A program made the translations under genes and the position numbers. The notes under the pieces are model-generated. The model searched no databases. It was not told the origin of the DNA and saw nothing but the letters and a program-made list of their open reading frames with translations. A stretch of 64,000 nt of DNA from Eutypa lata (lineage: Eukaryota; Ascomycota; Sordariomycetes; Xylariales; Diatrypaceae), in contig JAKULF010000003.1 of the NCBI GenBank assembly GCA_022661535.1, forward strand, positions 4,588,001-4,652,000, written 5' to 3'. This document shows, piece by piece, positions 9,969 to 24,783 of this stretch; the first letter of the stretch is position 1, and the number at the start of each line of letters is the position of its first letter.

Positions 9969-11133
9969 ATGGATCACCGACCGCAAGCTTGGGGTCGTGT
10001 AAGGCTTAACCTTTATTTCCACTTACTGTCATCTCGAGATATAGAGAGCAGAGAAGCTAACCATGCCTTGTTGTTGCCAAACAGCCCAGAGACGACGTTT
10101 ACGGCGCCTACGATAACTCGTACATGCAGCACAACGGCCCGAACCAGCACACACAGTCCCCCATTGTCACGGGAACATCAGTAATAGCCTTGAAGTTCAA
10201 GGATGGCGTCGTCATGGCCGCCGATAACCTGGGTATGCATACATGCCTTTTTTATTTTAAATATTAATTCATGAAGCCTTACTCTCTACTTTGCGGCCAC
10301 CACCGCCGTCGAAACATAAACTCGTCTCGTCTTTGGTATCTCCATTCGTCATCTTGAGATGTCTATCACATTGCTTTGCATATATATATATATATATATA
10401 CACACATACATACCTAGCCATACACATACATCCATATGTACACACAAACATACAAACGAAAACCGAACCATCTAGCTAACCAAACCCCCTCCCAGCATCC
10501 TACGGCTCACTCGCCCGCTTCACCGACGTCAAGCGCCTGCGCAAGTTCGGCACGGCATCGATCGTCGGGTTCGGGGGCGACGTCTCGGACATGCAGTACC
10601 TAGACCGACACCTGAACGAGCTCGCGATCGACGAGGCCTACGCGGGCGGAGACGGAGACGGAGACGGAGACGAGGCCGAGCAGAAGCACGCCCTGAACGC
10701 GCGCAACCTGCACAAGTACCTGTCGAAGCTGCTCTACCACCGGCGGAGCAAGTTCGACCCGCTCTGGAACCACCTGCTGGTGGCGGGGCTGGACGAGGAC
10801 GCGCGGCCGTTCCTGGCGGCGGCCGACCTGCTCGGCACGACGTTCACGGCGCCCTCGCTCGCCACGGGCTTCGGGTCCATGCTCGCGCAGCCCGTGATGC
10901 GGCGCTACGCCCCCGACGAGGAGGCCGCCGCCCGCCTGACCCGCGACGAGGCCGTCGCCGCCGTCCGCGAGTGCATGAAGGTCCTGTTCTACCGCGACGC
11001 CCGCTCCCTCGACTCGTACTCCCTCGCCGTCGTCACCAAGGACGGCGTCGAGCTGTCCGAGACCGAGAAGCTCGAGAAGCAGAGCTGGGCTTTCGCCGAT
11101 CGCATCAAGGGCTATGGCACGCAGACTGTGTAG
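9969..11133 (+). CDS. PRE4: 20S proteasome subunit beta type-7 (Pre4/PSMB4-like)
   Basis: Exons 9969..9998, 10085..10232 and 10496..11133 encode 271 aa, close to the family length. The short N-terminal extension is followed by SPIVTGTSVIALKFKDGVVM and ADNLASYGSLARF, the beta-7 signature. Thr follows Val-Thr-Gly, so this is a non-catalytic beta subunit that assembles in the inner ring of the 20S core in nucleus and cytosol. An acidic GDGDGDGDE loop follows ELAIDEAYAG and is encoded by a GGAGAC repeat; I take it to be a lineage-specific insertion. Intron 2 (263 bp) contains an (AT)n/(AC)n microsatellite at about 10380-10410. The third exon is GC-rich, unlike the first two. It shares its upstream region with the HCNGP-like gene. 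Rpt4, another proteasome subunit, lies 7 kb away. Confidence 0.93.
10380..10412. repeat. AT/AC microsatellite in intron 2 of the beta-7 gene
   Basis: About ten AT units followed by ACACACATACATACC. It is intronic, between the donor at 10233 and the acceptor ending at 10495. Confidence 0.9.
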
Positions 11134-12130
11134 ATAGATAGATAGATAGATGGATGGATGGGTGGATGAGCCTGGATGGGATAATATGGTCGATTAGTTC
11201 TAGGGAGACAGAGAGGCCATCAAACAAACTGAGGAAACACGACGTATATGATACGTAGCGGGTAGTCTAGTAACGATGACCATCCTGGGCCTTGTCCTAC
11301 TCGGGATGAGATGGGATGGGAACTCAGACCAACTACATAGCTGATTAGAGACTTATGTAGACTCTACGGCTATTACCCTCAAAAATGATGAAATATCCAT
11401 TAAGAGCAAGTACGTGAATGCCATGTCCGTATTATTAGATAACTCGGGAAATGTATCTATCTATTTGCAGAGAACACACCACCACCATCGTAACGGAATG
11501 CTTCATCAATCTGAAGTGTTTTTAAACTACCTATAGTTGTGTGCTATACCCGGCTCTATCCCCTATACCTATGTAATGAGGTAGGTAATTAAGAGACTGG
11601 CAAAGAACAACTATTTGACACTGTGGCACATTCCATCATGGTTAAGAATAAGACATATCACTCACGGAAAAGAGCACAAAACTCAATGGGATCAAGTTTA
11701 AAATGTACGGGTGAAAAGTTGATTTCTGCTATCCTCGTCATCGCTATTCATTCAATTCATTTCTTCCTTCCCCGGCAATGCAAGACGGACAAACAGACAG
11801 ACGGACAGATATGACAATGAGATGACGATGACGATGCCGAATGTACATGTGCACCCTGTGACACATAATACACACGCACGGAACAACAACATGATATCGT
11901 TGATTGATGAGAGATTTATCCCAAAACCAGATTTCCCCCCCGCCTGCCGCGGACTGTATAGTATGTATTTATTTATCCCCCCTTCCCCCCTTTTTCAGCC
12001 AACGCCGGGGAAGTAAATCTCGCTATTTAAAAAAAAAACCGGCAAGTAGATAGATATATCATGACCTAATAATTGGGCCCTACGCAAACTCATAGCAAAG
12101 TTAAGCCGGAGGAAACGAGATATAGAACAT
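11134..12130. other. intergenic, convergent 3' ends
   Basis: Lies between the beta-7 proteasome gene (+) and Gfa1 (-). It begins with a tetranucleotide repeat (GATA then GATG units, about 11131-11168). Small ORFs at 11.6-12.0 kb have no coding character. Nothing else is seen. Confidence 0.5.
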
Positions 12131-14649
<2,519 letters not shown>

Positions 14650-17600
14650 GTTTGCGTTGTTGTCTTTCAGAACAGTAACAGACCAAAAACGAAGGGATTT
14701 TCTGGTAGTTCTAGTTTATTGCTATGTCTCTTTTTCACCCTCCCTACTGCAGAAAAGAAAAGGGTATCAAGAGTAAGGAAACAATAGGTAACGGGGTGGG
14801 GGAGGGGAGGAATGGGACTTTCTTTTTTTGAACTCAAGAGAACGGTGAAAGAGAATTGAACAAGAAAGGATTTTCCCAGATGAGAGGATGGAAGGGGTTG
14901 AGCTTGGGACTTATATGTATACCTACAAGCATGTAGGTAGTGTATGTCGTATGGCGTATGGGGGGGGATGTAGGTAAGGTAGGTAGGTATGTATGGTTCT
15001 ATTTCAATACGTAGTGCATAGGGTAGGTAGCTAGTAGTAGCCATCTCTCAAGCTGAGATCTTGATGGCGGGGCTACCAAGAATAGCCCCTGTCATGCTCT
15101 CTACACTAAAACTATGCAGTACATATCTAACTAACCTGATACGGTAGGGTAGTAAACAGGGACATCAAGAAGGGTAACCATGCTCCATGTTGGCCCTACC
15201 TACAAGGTACCATGCTACATACATACAACTCAGCAGCGATTCTGAATGGACCTAGAGAAATGGATGCATTCACACATTTTTTAAGCTCATGTCTTTGTTC
15301 TCTTGTCTTCCTTCCCCTTTATTTCCTTATTATGGCTTGGTGGTAGTTAATTGGTCACCAAGAGCAGGAGGATTTGATGGCACCTGCGAGATAACCAACT
15401 ACATACTTGCATACATGTATAATACAAACAATCGATAGCCTCTAATTCCCTATGTACAATACAATACCCACATACCTACCTGCCTTTAGACAGTCTTGAA
15501 GCTCTCCTATGTTTGCTGCTGCATACCTCCTATCTTCTTTACCGGCCAGAAAGTTAGGTAAAGGCTGGGGGTGTCATTGATATTTACAAAGGACGTATCG
15601 GACTGACGGAATTTTAATTCTTGCTATTTTCTTTGTTGTCAAAACTTGTCACTCGTTTCATTATCAAGAACATACATACATGCCTACTTATTTACTTACC
15701 TAGAGCTAGGTACCTACCTATCTAACGCTGATGTGTCCTCCCGCGCGGCGCCTGCACCAAAGTTTCAGATCTATGAAGATAGCACACTATTGGGCCTTGC
15801 TTTAAGATGCTCAGGAACCTGATACTCTCGATTTGCGTTCCTCCCGATCCTTAAGTCTGTAGGTACCTAGGTTGAAGAGGAGACACTGCCTTTTTCCTTG
15901 CCTTCTAATGCAGCCTGAACTTCTTCTCCTGTACGAAAAATCTGCAAAGTAAAGTCATCTCATGCGTTCGTTTTCTTCATCGAGACGGGGAAAAAAGGGT
16001 CATGGAAATCCCCCACCTACGAATATAGTGCGTAGGGTGAACCCTTACGTACAGATCCCACTTTACCACGGATATAAAAGGCCACATGGGAAACAAGCAG
16101 TGCCGATTGGAAGATGTTCCCGCTGGCGTGGTTCGTGTTCGAGGAGCCCACACTCGTAGCTTTACCATGTCTGGCCCATGGCTTTGCTTGGGTTACCCCC
16201 TCAAGCCCCCCTCATCCATATTCCATCTTCCTAGCAAAAGCCTAGCCCCCTTTATTTTGGGGCTGTGCGAAGGACCTACCTCTACATACTACGTAGTAAG
16301 GGTAGGACAAAGGGAACGCCGACGAGTCTTATGTATCTAGAAGAGGCAGCCTTGGGCTGGAACGCGCTTAATTATCATCCCCTTGCTTTCTCGCCGCTGT
16401 TTTGTTGGACGTCGATCCCGAGATCGTCATAGCTTGAGGTAAGGCTAGGTATCCTCCGAACACGACCTCTGACGACATGCCTTTTAATTGATCATTGGAG
16501 CTTTTAAAAAAGGGGTTTGGCTATCGGATCTTTTACTTCGATCTCGTATGACAAGCCTGGCCGGCTTTTTACGAGCAATTACTTAATCAATTATTGGCTC
16601 GCTCCTGCAGGGGAAGAGATAAAGAAAATGCATATGTGTGTATATGACGGGGATTCTGAAGAATATTAACAGTTTCCTGCACGTTACTGGTCGAATTGCG
16701 AAAGTTTTAATCGGGTAAAGAAAATGTGTCTATGCATGTAGTATATTCTACACCGTAGTACCTAGAGTTCCGTCTTTTTTTCTTCCTTTTTCTTCTTTTT
16801 CACCGGACTGATCAAGGCTACATGTACAGTAGACAAGACATAGTTCCGCTCAGCGCTACGCTCCGGGCCTAGGTATACCTATTATTAGAGCTCTCACGTA
16901 GTACGTAGTAGAGGCATGTAGTTAGGTCAAGCTCCCGGAGACAGTCAACTGGTATCCATGAGCCATGGGGACGACCCTAGGTATGGATGGATCCTTGGAA
17001 ATTCAGAGCCGCGGCCGCCACCATTCCATCCCATCCAGCCATCATCACTTCGCACTACAACCCCACCAGCATTAATCATTAGTTCTGATGTCAGACGAGT
17101 CACCCGTAGAAGAGGACAAGGCCAACGACGTCGTTAAAGTTCAGTCCAGCTAACTTACATATCTTCAACGGCAGACTAGCTAGCAGTGGCAGTTCGAGTG
17201 TCAATGGGGTTGATAGTTGCTTAGTTGCTTAGGTAGGTAGCTCGCGTAACTCTAATAGCTCTGAATAGTCAACAACATTACAAAGAAAATGGGTAGCCCG
17301 TGTACATGGTCAGTGCCGCTAGAATAGTCACTGTAGTAGCACTAGATGAAGCTATCGTCTACATTAGTTACCACAGCCTATCACCGCTTGGAGACCAACC
17401 CCATGAATCTGACTACTTTGCTTGCTTAACTTCGTTCAGCCCTATGCGCCTTCATATGTTCCCGCTAGATAGCAAAGTTGACAGCTTCCTCATTCTCTCG
17501 GAGGATGAGACGAGATAAGACCGGTGCTGACATAAGTGCATGCTTAGCCCTGCTACATAGCTACAAGCTCTGGGGTGCAGAATCAAGTTGGGATCGAGGC

Positions 17601-18005
17601 TATTCCGTCCATGTGCTTGCATATGTATTGTTCACTATTATCTTAGCCTCGTTCACAAGGTCGGGTCCCTTGCCGAGGGCTAATCCGAACTGTTCACTTA
17701 TTGCAGGTGTTTGTGGGGAGGCTGTGCAATGCTACGTAGTCTTGTGTGTGTTAAGTTACATAGTTATGCTGTTGTGGTGGGTTTTCACGCTAGAATTGTT
17801 TGAATTCACCTTGTGGTGCTTGAGCGCTGGATAAGTTTACATGTAGAATTACACCAAGTTTGGCATTTGTAGCAGAGCCGAATATCTGCTCATGCCCTGG
17901 GATCTATAACTTATTTGTATAGGCTTATAGAGCCTTGGCATGGTGGCTCCCGCCCTCGCTCCCTTTCCTTTTGATGGTACGTTCCCAACAACCTAATAGA
18001 CCGTC
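14650..18005. other. long gene-free region upstream of GFA1
   Basis: About 3.35 kb between the Gfa1 start and the Rpt4 3' end. ORFs of 60-125 codons occur but show no domain, no matching codon bias and overlap on opposite strands. Notable are dense TACCTA/TAGGTA and TACGTAGT motifs (14930-15040, 15660-15725, 16270-16300, 16895-16925) and several pyrimidine-rich tracts (about 16776-16800). It could hold a long promoter or 5' leader of Gfa1 or a non-coding transcript; nothing decides this. Confidence 0.45.
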
Positions 18006-19359
18006 TTATAGCTTCTGGTACTCTAGTTTTCCTTCCAGCTTCTTCGACTCGGATAGCTTCCGCACCGCCTTGTTGAAGTCGTCTTGGTTGACGGCGTCCC
18101 GATAGGCCTTGATCGCAAACAAACCACTACAAGACATTAGCAATAGCGCTTCTGGGGTTTAAAACAGGGTCACTTACGCTTCTGTAACCACGTTCCGCAA
18201 GTCTGCACCGTTCAGGCCGTCGCTCATCTTGACTACACTCTCAAAATCGATGTCTCCCTCTGTGACTACGCTAGCCGCATGAATCTTCAGAATCTCGAGG
18301 CGACCAACTTCATTCGGCAAGGGAATCTCGATCTTCCGGTCAAGACGTCCGGCACGCAGCAGGGCTGGATCCAGGGTATCGGGTCGATTCGTGGCCATGA
18401 TGATTTTTGTCTTGCCAAGGTAGTCGAAGCCATCCAGCTGGTTGAGCAGCTCCATCAACGTCCGTTGAATTTCTCGGTCGGCACTGGTTCCCTCGGAGAA
18501 GCGACGTCCACCGATGGCGTCGATTTCGTCCATGAAAATAATGCAAGGTTCGTGCTCCTTGGCATATCCGAACATCTCTCTGATAAGACGAGCGGACTCG
18601 CCAATGTACTTATCGACAATAGCGGAAGAGACGACTGGTAGATAAATGTTAGTTAGATTTGTTTGAATGTGTACTGTTTGGTTTAGATTGAGCTCACCCT
18701 TCAAGAAATTTGTTTCTAAGCTGCTTGCAACAGCTCTGGCTAGTAGGGTCTTTCCTGTTCCGGGTGGACCGTATAAAAGTACTCCCTTAGGTGGCTTGAT
18801 GCCTACTCTTAAGAACAACTCAGGATTCTTCAGCGGCAGCTCGATAACCTCCCGCAGCTCACGGATCTGGTCGTTCAAACCACCGATGCCAGCGAAGCTA
18901 ACCTGGCCGGGATCCTCCAAGGACATGTTGTAGACGAGTGGGTCGACTTCCCGCGGAAGCATTCGCATAATAGTCAATGTCGTCATGTCTAGCGCTACAC
19001 GCGTGCCTTGCTTCAGTTTGGCCCTGTCGACCTTAGATCTGCAACCGACGACATATCGGGGACCTGACGATGCCTTCACAATAACTAGAGGAGAATTTAA
19101 TCAGTATGCCGTATATAATGCGGGTCGAGTTTTCACCGGGAAGCCTACATCTCTCCTCATCTAGCTGCTTCAGGACTTCACCAATAATTTGGCCAACACT
19201 CTGCAGCGCCTTGATGTTCTCTTCGGTTTGATCGTAGTCCTTCTGTAGTCCTTTAATGTCTAATCGCAGTGCCTTTAGTTTAGCCTCCCACTCCCGTGAC
19301 TCGATAAGTTTGGCCCGAAGGGCTTGCAGGGCGTGGTCGCGTTCTTGATCGGATGCCAT
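18006..19359 (-). CDS. RPT4: 26S proteasome regulatory particle ATPase Rpt4
   Basis: Exons 19359..19149, 19084..18698, 18634..18178 and 18126..18006 join in phase to 391 aa (human PSMC6 has 389). The N-terminal coiled coil (about 5-60) runs into [21 protein letters not shown], then the OB-fold region ([20 protein letters not shown]). The AAA+ module follows with Walker A GPPGTGKT (about 176-183), Walker [10 protein letters not shown], the second region of homology ([22 protein letters not shown]) and the C-terminal helical domain ending [10 protein letters not shown]. It unfolds and feeds ubiquitinated substrates into the 20S core. Rpt4 rather than another Rpt is indicated by [14 protein letters not shown] and [19 protein letters not shown]. 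All introns are 51-64 nt. A CRE-like TGACGTCG lies just upstream of the ATG. Confidence 0.95.
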
Positions 19360-20342
19360 GGCTTCTGAATGGCGACGTCAGAGCCAGGAAGGGAAGGAGA
19401 TCTTGTCGATTTAAAGGCGTCCGAAATGGATGCTTTGCAATGGATATAGACAAAAATTGAGTTGAATGGAGATAAGTGATTGTCGCAAGATAAACCGTAC
19501 CGTACGTTCTGGTGTTGTGTTTGGAATTCCTAATAAATTAAGTACGTAGTGATGTTGATCTTAAAGCGTCAGGCTGAGAAGAGCTGATGAAGCTCCCGAT
19601 TGCCTACAGCTTGTTTGGCCTTGCATCAAGCAACACTAACTACCTAGGTACTTTGTATCTAGCGTTAGTTATCAAAGTTGCCCGGCATTTACCCGTTTAG
19701 CACGACGCCGACCCACCATAACTGGTAGCCAGCTGTGCTAGCCAGCTGTGCTAACCAGCTGTCAGGCTCAAAGTTGTCAATGTACGTACCCAAGTACCCA
19801 TGCAGTTCTATTCTTCTTACCTTTATACATGTATGCATAGAATAAAGAGGACGAAAAGCTTACACCAAGCCCTTTTCCTTTTGTAAAAAAGAAAAAAGAA
19901 AAGATGGAATAAAAACACCTAGGTACTCATTGGTTATGGCATAAACACAGCCGATTAAGCACATATGTGCGTCGTGTCAACGTCTCTATCTGTGACCAGC
20001 GGCTGCATAGTGTGCTCTTATGTATGAATCACTTTAATGAGTTGTGTATCCAGCAAAATCTTTAACTTTGCTAGACTAATTAGAATCCTATGTACAAGTA
20101 TGCTATTGGGAAAAGCTCTGAAATGTATGACTGCTCTATTTTCTTCACTATGCTATGGGTATATGGTGTAAATCGTGGGGTTCTATGTATCACCCCTTTT
20201 CTTATGTAGGTGACCGTGGATGGGCGTGCCTGACAATGCACTACGGCATGTTAGCGGCTGCTCCGTGTAGTTAAATATTAGTGGTCTTTTCTAGCTGGAC
20301 ATCAAGTCGTAAACTTCATTCATCAGCATGCTCTTCTTCTTA
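19360..20342. other. intergenic, RPT4 upstream region
   Basis: Contains the presumed Rpt4 promoter next to 19360. Three tandem copies of CCAGCTGTGCTA-like sequence lie at about 19728-19763. No gene is recognised. Confidence 0.5.
19728..19763. repeat. short tandem repeat, 13-bp unit
   Basis: Two full units and one partial unit of CCAGCTGTGCTAR occur in a row, the third truncated after CCAGCTGTCA. Each unit contains the CAGCTG E-box core. Any binding function is speculative. Confidence 0.7.
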
Positions 20343-21941
20343 TTACTCCTTCCATCCAGCAGTAACCTCCTCGCGGACCTTCTGGCACCATTTGAAAATG
20401 GCCGCCTCGAAATCAATCCATACTTGAGGGTTGTTGTTATAGACAATACCTAGAGCGTCGATCTTGAGCATAACTTCCCACCGTAGCTCTCCTGCCTTGG
20501 CCCAGTATCGCAGGTTGTCTGCGCACCTATACGGCTTCTGCGTGTCCGTGTGGAACGTTGGGATTGCACCAAATCGCCTCCGGGACTTTCTGACTGCGGC
20601 GTTGTGGAACTTAACCAAAAGCAATCCATTCTGCAGGCTCTGAAGAAAAGGCGTAGGTAGTTCGCCAGCCTCTTCGCATGGCGTCCACTGAGGTAGCGGC
20701 TCTTCGTCTTTGCCAAGCGAAGCCAGGAATGCAAGCTCCCGCTCCATTTCCTTCCCTTTCCAATCACCTTCTACCCATGTCCAACTCGCTCTTTCCGCGC
20801 GCTCTGATTCTTCTATTTCCAACTCTTTCCTCAGCATGGTTCGTATGCTTTCAATCCAGGATATCATAATCTGATGTTCCGCTTCACGAGTGCCGCCAGA
20901 GAAATTCCTAGTCGCCATCTGCTTCAGCACTTCCATGACGGAAAGAAGCTCAGAACGGATCTCCTTCTCAGGCTTGATGGAATCTAATCGATCAGGATGC
21001 TCGTGCGACGTATAGTAGACCTTGGCAGCACGGATGGCTAACGTCATGACATCAAGCAACTGCATCCCTTGGACTTCATACCAGCCCTGCTTCGTGGGCT
21101 GGTTCGGCTTCGGAGACTGTGTGACAGGTATAGACTTAGTTGCATCATCACTAGCCGAAGGAGCCGCTTCAATTAGCACTATTTCCGCCGCATCCAAGGC
21201 CTGCGTAAGGTCGCTCTTTAGCTCTTCGATCGTCGGTGGTTTCGGAATATGTTTCACTCGATGAATATATGTGCTCGTAGTTGGCGGCAAGACATCGTGA
21301 TCTGGCTCTTCATACTCATCCGAATAGAATCCCTCGTTGTCATCGATAGGCGAGTCCACTATTGGCCCTCCAAAGTTCAGGGCACCTAGGTCTGGGCTAG
21401 AGCCCATCGAGGCATATGAAGAATCGATATCAGAGCTGGAAGCCTTTGGGCTCAGGTATGCCGAAGGATCCAATTGTGACAAGTCTAAAGTGGCTCTTGG
21501 ATTCCTCTTCCTCGCTAGCTGACCCCCCTTGCCGTCTAGAAGTCCTGTCCTGGCAAAATAGTACTGCAGGTGCGAGATGCTGCCCAAACTAAGGACGCTC
21601 TCTCTCTGTTTGGCACTTTCCGCGAAGTCCGTTGTTTGAGGTCTCATGTATCCTCTCCGCCTCGTTCCGCCAACACTTATGGTTGATAGACGTTTGGAAG
21701 CGGAACTCGTTTCCGATAGCCCCGACGATTGGTAGCTAGCTGACGAGTTTCGAGAATAAGGCTCGCTGCTGAGGGAGTCACGGAAAGATCCATCGATACT
21801 AGAGCCGTAGGAGGAAATGGCGGAACCAACTGACACACAACGAGCTAAGTCTCGCCTGGGGCCGAGAGCCGGAACCGGAGTCGATTCGGGTGATGGAGGT
21901 TCATGGCGCAACGTGGGAGGTTCGTCACGAGCTGCCGACAT
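20343..21941 (-). CDS. conserved-looking fungal protein of unknown function (532 aa)
   Basis: A single-exon ORF with ATG at 21941 and TAA at 20343. The first ~230 residues are Ser-rich and probably disordered (SIDGSFRDSLSSEPYSRNSS). A stretch at about 245-400 is helical and charged (IEELKSDLTQALDAAEIVLIEA; LLSVMEVLKQMATRNF). The C-terminal ~130 residues are compact and Trp-rich: WTWVEGDWKGKEMERELAFL, then TPFLQSLQNGLLLVKFHNA and a terminal WIDFEAAIFKWCQKVREE. LQNGLLLVKFHN resembles the core of calponin-homology domains, so a CH-like actin or microtubule contact is possible, but I would not assert it. No signal peptide or membrane segment is seen. It diverges from KAR9 at 24784, with 2.8 kb between them. 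Confidence 0.8.
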   Translation of the reverse strand: MSAARDEPPTLRHEPPSPESTPVPALGPRRDLARCVSVGSAISSYGSSIDGSFRDSLSSEPYSRNSSASYQSSGLSETSSASKRLSTISVGGTRRRGYMRPQTTDFAESAKQRESVLSLGSISHLQYYFARTGLLDGKGGQLARKRNPRATLDLSQLDPSAYLSPKASSSDIDSSYASMGSSPDLGALNFGGPIVDSPIDDNEGFYSDEYEEPDHDVLPPTTSTYIHRVKHIPKPPTIEELKSDLTQALDAAEIVLIEAAPSASDDATKSIPVTQSPKPNQPTKQGWYEVQGMQLLDVMTLAIRAAKVYYTSHEHPDRLDSIKPEKEIRSELLSVMEVLKQMATRNFSGGTREAEHQIMISWIESIRTMLRKELEIEESERAERASWTWVEGDWKGKEMERELAFLASLGKDEEPLPQWTPCEEAGELPTPFLQSLQNGLLLVKFHNAAVRKSRRRFGAIPTFHTDTQKPYRCADNLRYWAKAGELRWEVMLKIDALGIVYNNNPQVWIDFEAAIFKWCQKVREEVTAGWKE

Positions 21942-24783
21942 TGCTGAGGATGGTAGTAATGTCAGTTAAAACTTGTGGTGGCGTGTTCTTCCGGGTTGGA
22001 GTTGGACAAGCGTGATCGTTAAGGGTCACGACTAATGATGCGCAGCAAGGAGTCAAATTGGCAAGGCGGACTAGATACTAGAATTATGCGTCTTTAGATA
22101 AAGATGTTTTTGACGGGATCTGATGCGACGTAATCAGAGAGAAGCTGCTGTTAGACAGCTCGGAAACGAAGGGGAAGAATGAATGGAGTAAGTTCGAACA
22201 GCTGACCAAGATCGACTCCTTCCTAGGCAGTTGACAGGCGGCATAAATTCACAATATTACTTGTGTACTTGCGAGATGAGCACGTATGGGGAAATCGGGT
22301 TAGGGGCCGTGGTGGTAGACAGGGGTCTCGCTAAGTGTGGAGACGCGTACAGGAGAAGCTCTAAATATGCAACCGACGAGATATTGTTGGCTCCTGACGC
22401 GGCGTAATTAAAGTACGACGACAGACGCGCCGTGGGCTGCTGCTTTTCTTTAAAACCAACTTCTTGGAATGGGCAGTTTGGCTGGTTTATTATACAATTC
22501 AGAGTATCGATCAGATATGTAAACAAGTAGTGCAATGGTAAAAAGTAATGGGTTAGAATGCTTCACAGCTTCAAGTCGGTAATCGTGGTGAGAAAGAATA
22601 TAGAGAATCTTAACAGTCTAGGCTGCCTTGAGCTCAGGTTGGGGATTGTAGATTTGTGTCTAGAGACGTCATGTCATACCGGTTATAATATAGATAGGTA
22701 TATATACTAAGTAGGATAATTATAAGATGAACAGGCAGACAGCTATTAATCATAGGTGCACATATGTGTAGATGATGTAGGAACTATTATGCAATGTTGT
22801 TGAATCCAATGTCCCGGCAACAATTTTGAAATTTAATGACATTCCTTGGCTGAGAGGTTCCTGCCTACTTTACCTAGTAAGAGCAAGTGCCATTAAGTTG
22901 CCTGCTGTATGCTGTATAAGTGTGCATGTGGATAGTTATGTCTAGGTAGGTAGTTAGTTATACATAAATTAATTATATTACCTAAGTAGGTACCTACCTG
23001 CTCTGGACTTTATACTGTAGCTCAACGCGGGCTACTTTGCTTTCATTGATGATTTATTGAAGAGTTAGCTATGGATCTTTATGCAGGCTTAAAATAAGGG
23101 ACCTTTGAATAGCTTCATAAGTGCTGCCGCTGCGGAATCTAGCCTTGTTTCCCCATAAATATCATGCATCTAATCATAATATGAGTACCAATAGGAGGGC
23201 AACCGGGCTACTGTTAACCACATCATGGATGGTATTCCTACCTAGTAATTAGAGCTATGTACTATAATGCAGGTACCGGACTGGTTTGACTGGCATTGAT
23301 GAGATTCCCCAAGATTTATATAAGTGCTATATATATATATATATTAGTTGAGCATTACTTCAGGTTAGGTGCAACTAATTTCTACCCACGAGAGTGTTTT
23401 CGAGCTAAAGCTATATCAAGCAGCATACCGAGCTATCAATCCAGTACCGGCTACTCTACATAGTTAGGTTATTCGAGAGACTCTTCACAACCATGTTTGT
23501 CAAGCACGAGGCAATGGTGGCGAAGGGGTCTGGAGACTATTTGATTGCTAGGGCTAGGGGGTAGATACGGGTAACCCCCTGGTAGATGTGATAATGTGAT
23601 AATTTTGATGATGTCGGTAACTGGGTAGGTAGGTTAGTTAGTTAAGTAATAGCTGAAGCTACTAATAACTAAGGTGAGTATGTAATGTACATATGATGTA
23701 TGTAATCTAGGTATCTGCATATGGTAAAGTTACTTTTCAAATGAATTCGTTTCAATCATATGCGCGCTCTTTTTTTTTCTTCACTTAATAATTGCTACGC
23801 AAAAGTCGAGAACAACCTCATAAACGCTCATTACTTCTATTCCTTTCGTTTTTCTAAGATGTGTGTCAACTAAAGGACTTGCTCGACCAAGAGAGACAGA
23901 ACTTACTGTTCATCCCATTTTACTAGTTCATAAATTTTATTTTAATTATATCAGCCTCAGGCATAGTCGTTCCTTTTTGTGACATAATTCTACCAACCAA
24001 CTACAGTACTCTCCCTAACGTCAATAACTTCCAATTACCAGCTTTTCTTTTCCCTCGGATTGTGAAATATCATTCATCCTATATTTCTTTCCTAAAAGTT
24101 AAAAAGCGCCCTTTTAGCCACCCGCTGTTACACTTGATTCCATCCCGAACCCGAAGAATTGAAACGCTTTGTCAGTAGATCAGGTACCTGACATACGAAG
24201 ACCTATTACCTGTAGAAATCGCAAAAACAGAAAACGAGCACCGGCACTTTGCATTCTGTCATACTTCAGCTTGTGCTTGTGGTGCTTGTGCCTGTGCAGG
24301 CATGCATATGCCGCATATGCAGAACCCCTGACATAGCCAATAGGAATCGCATTCACTATTGATGCCGAACCCATCAGAAATTCTAAAAAGTTGGCCCATG
24401 TCAAGACCATCCCATCGACGCGAGCCACGTCAAGATCTAAAATCGATAATACTGCACCAAAGACAACCCATCCTTTGCAGAAAGATACAACTAACTAAGT
24501 GGTAGTCTTGACCTGCCTGTCTGCCTGCCTAGACCTAGAGACCTAGGTAGTTAGTTAGGTAGACAATAACTGCCTTTAAACGCTTGGGCTGCATTTTCTC
24601 GCCGAACCACCCCCCCTCAAGAACGGAGAACGGCTATTAAACTAAGACCAGGTTGTCAATGATAAACTTACGTATGGGTCCATGATTTACATGCCTGTCC
24701 GGTCCCGTCCCATACATGCCATACCATACTGCTACACTTAACTACCTACAGAACCAGACAAAATACATACATAGAGCGTGTAA
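21942..24783. other. long gene-free region between divergent genes
   Basis: About 2.8 kb upstream of both the 532-aa gene (-) and KAR9 (+). It is AT-rich with many TAGGTA motifs (22945-23000, 23625-23645, 24525-24560) and an (AT)n microsatellite at about 23325-23345. ORFs at 22.3 and 24.2 kb look like chance. No RNA gene is recognised. Confidence 0.5.

Noticed and set aside
17300..17834. Two plus-strand ORFs of 72 and 118 codons in the GFA1-RPT4 gap
   Set aside because: They overlap each other, lack coding bias and domains, and the hydrophobic end is compatible with chance AT-rich sequence.
23320..23345. (AT)n tract considered as a replication origin or promoter
   Set aside because: A simple microsatellite without further supporting sequence.
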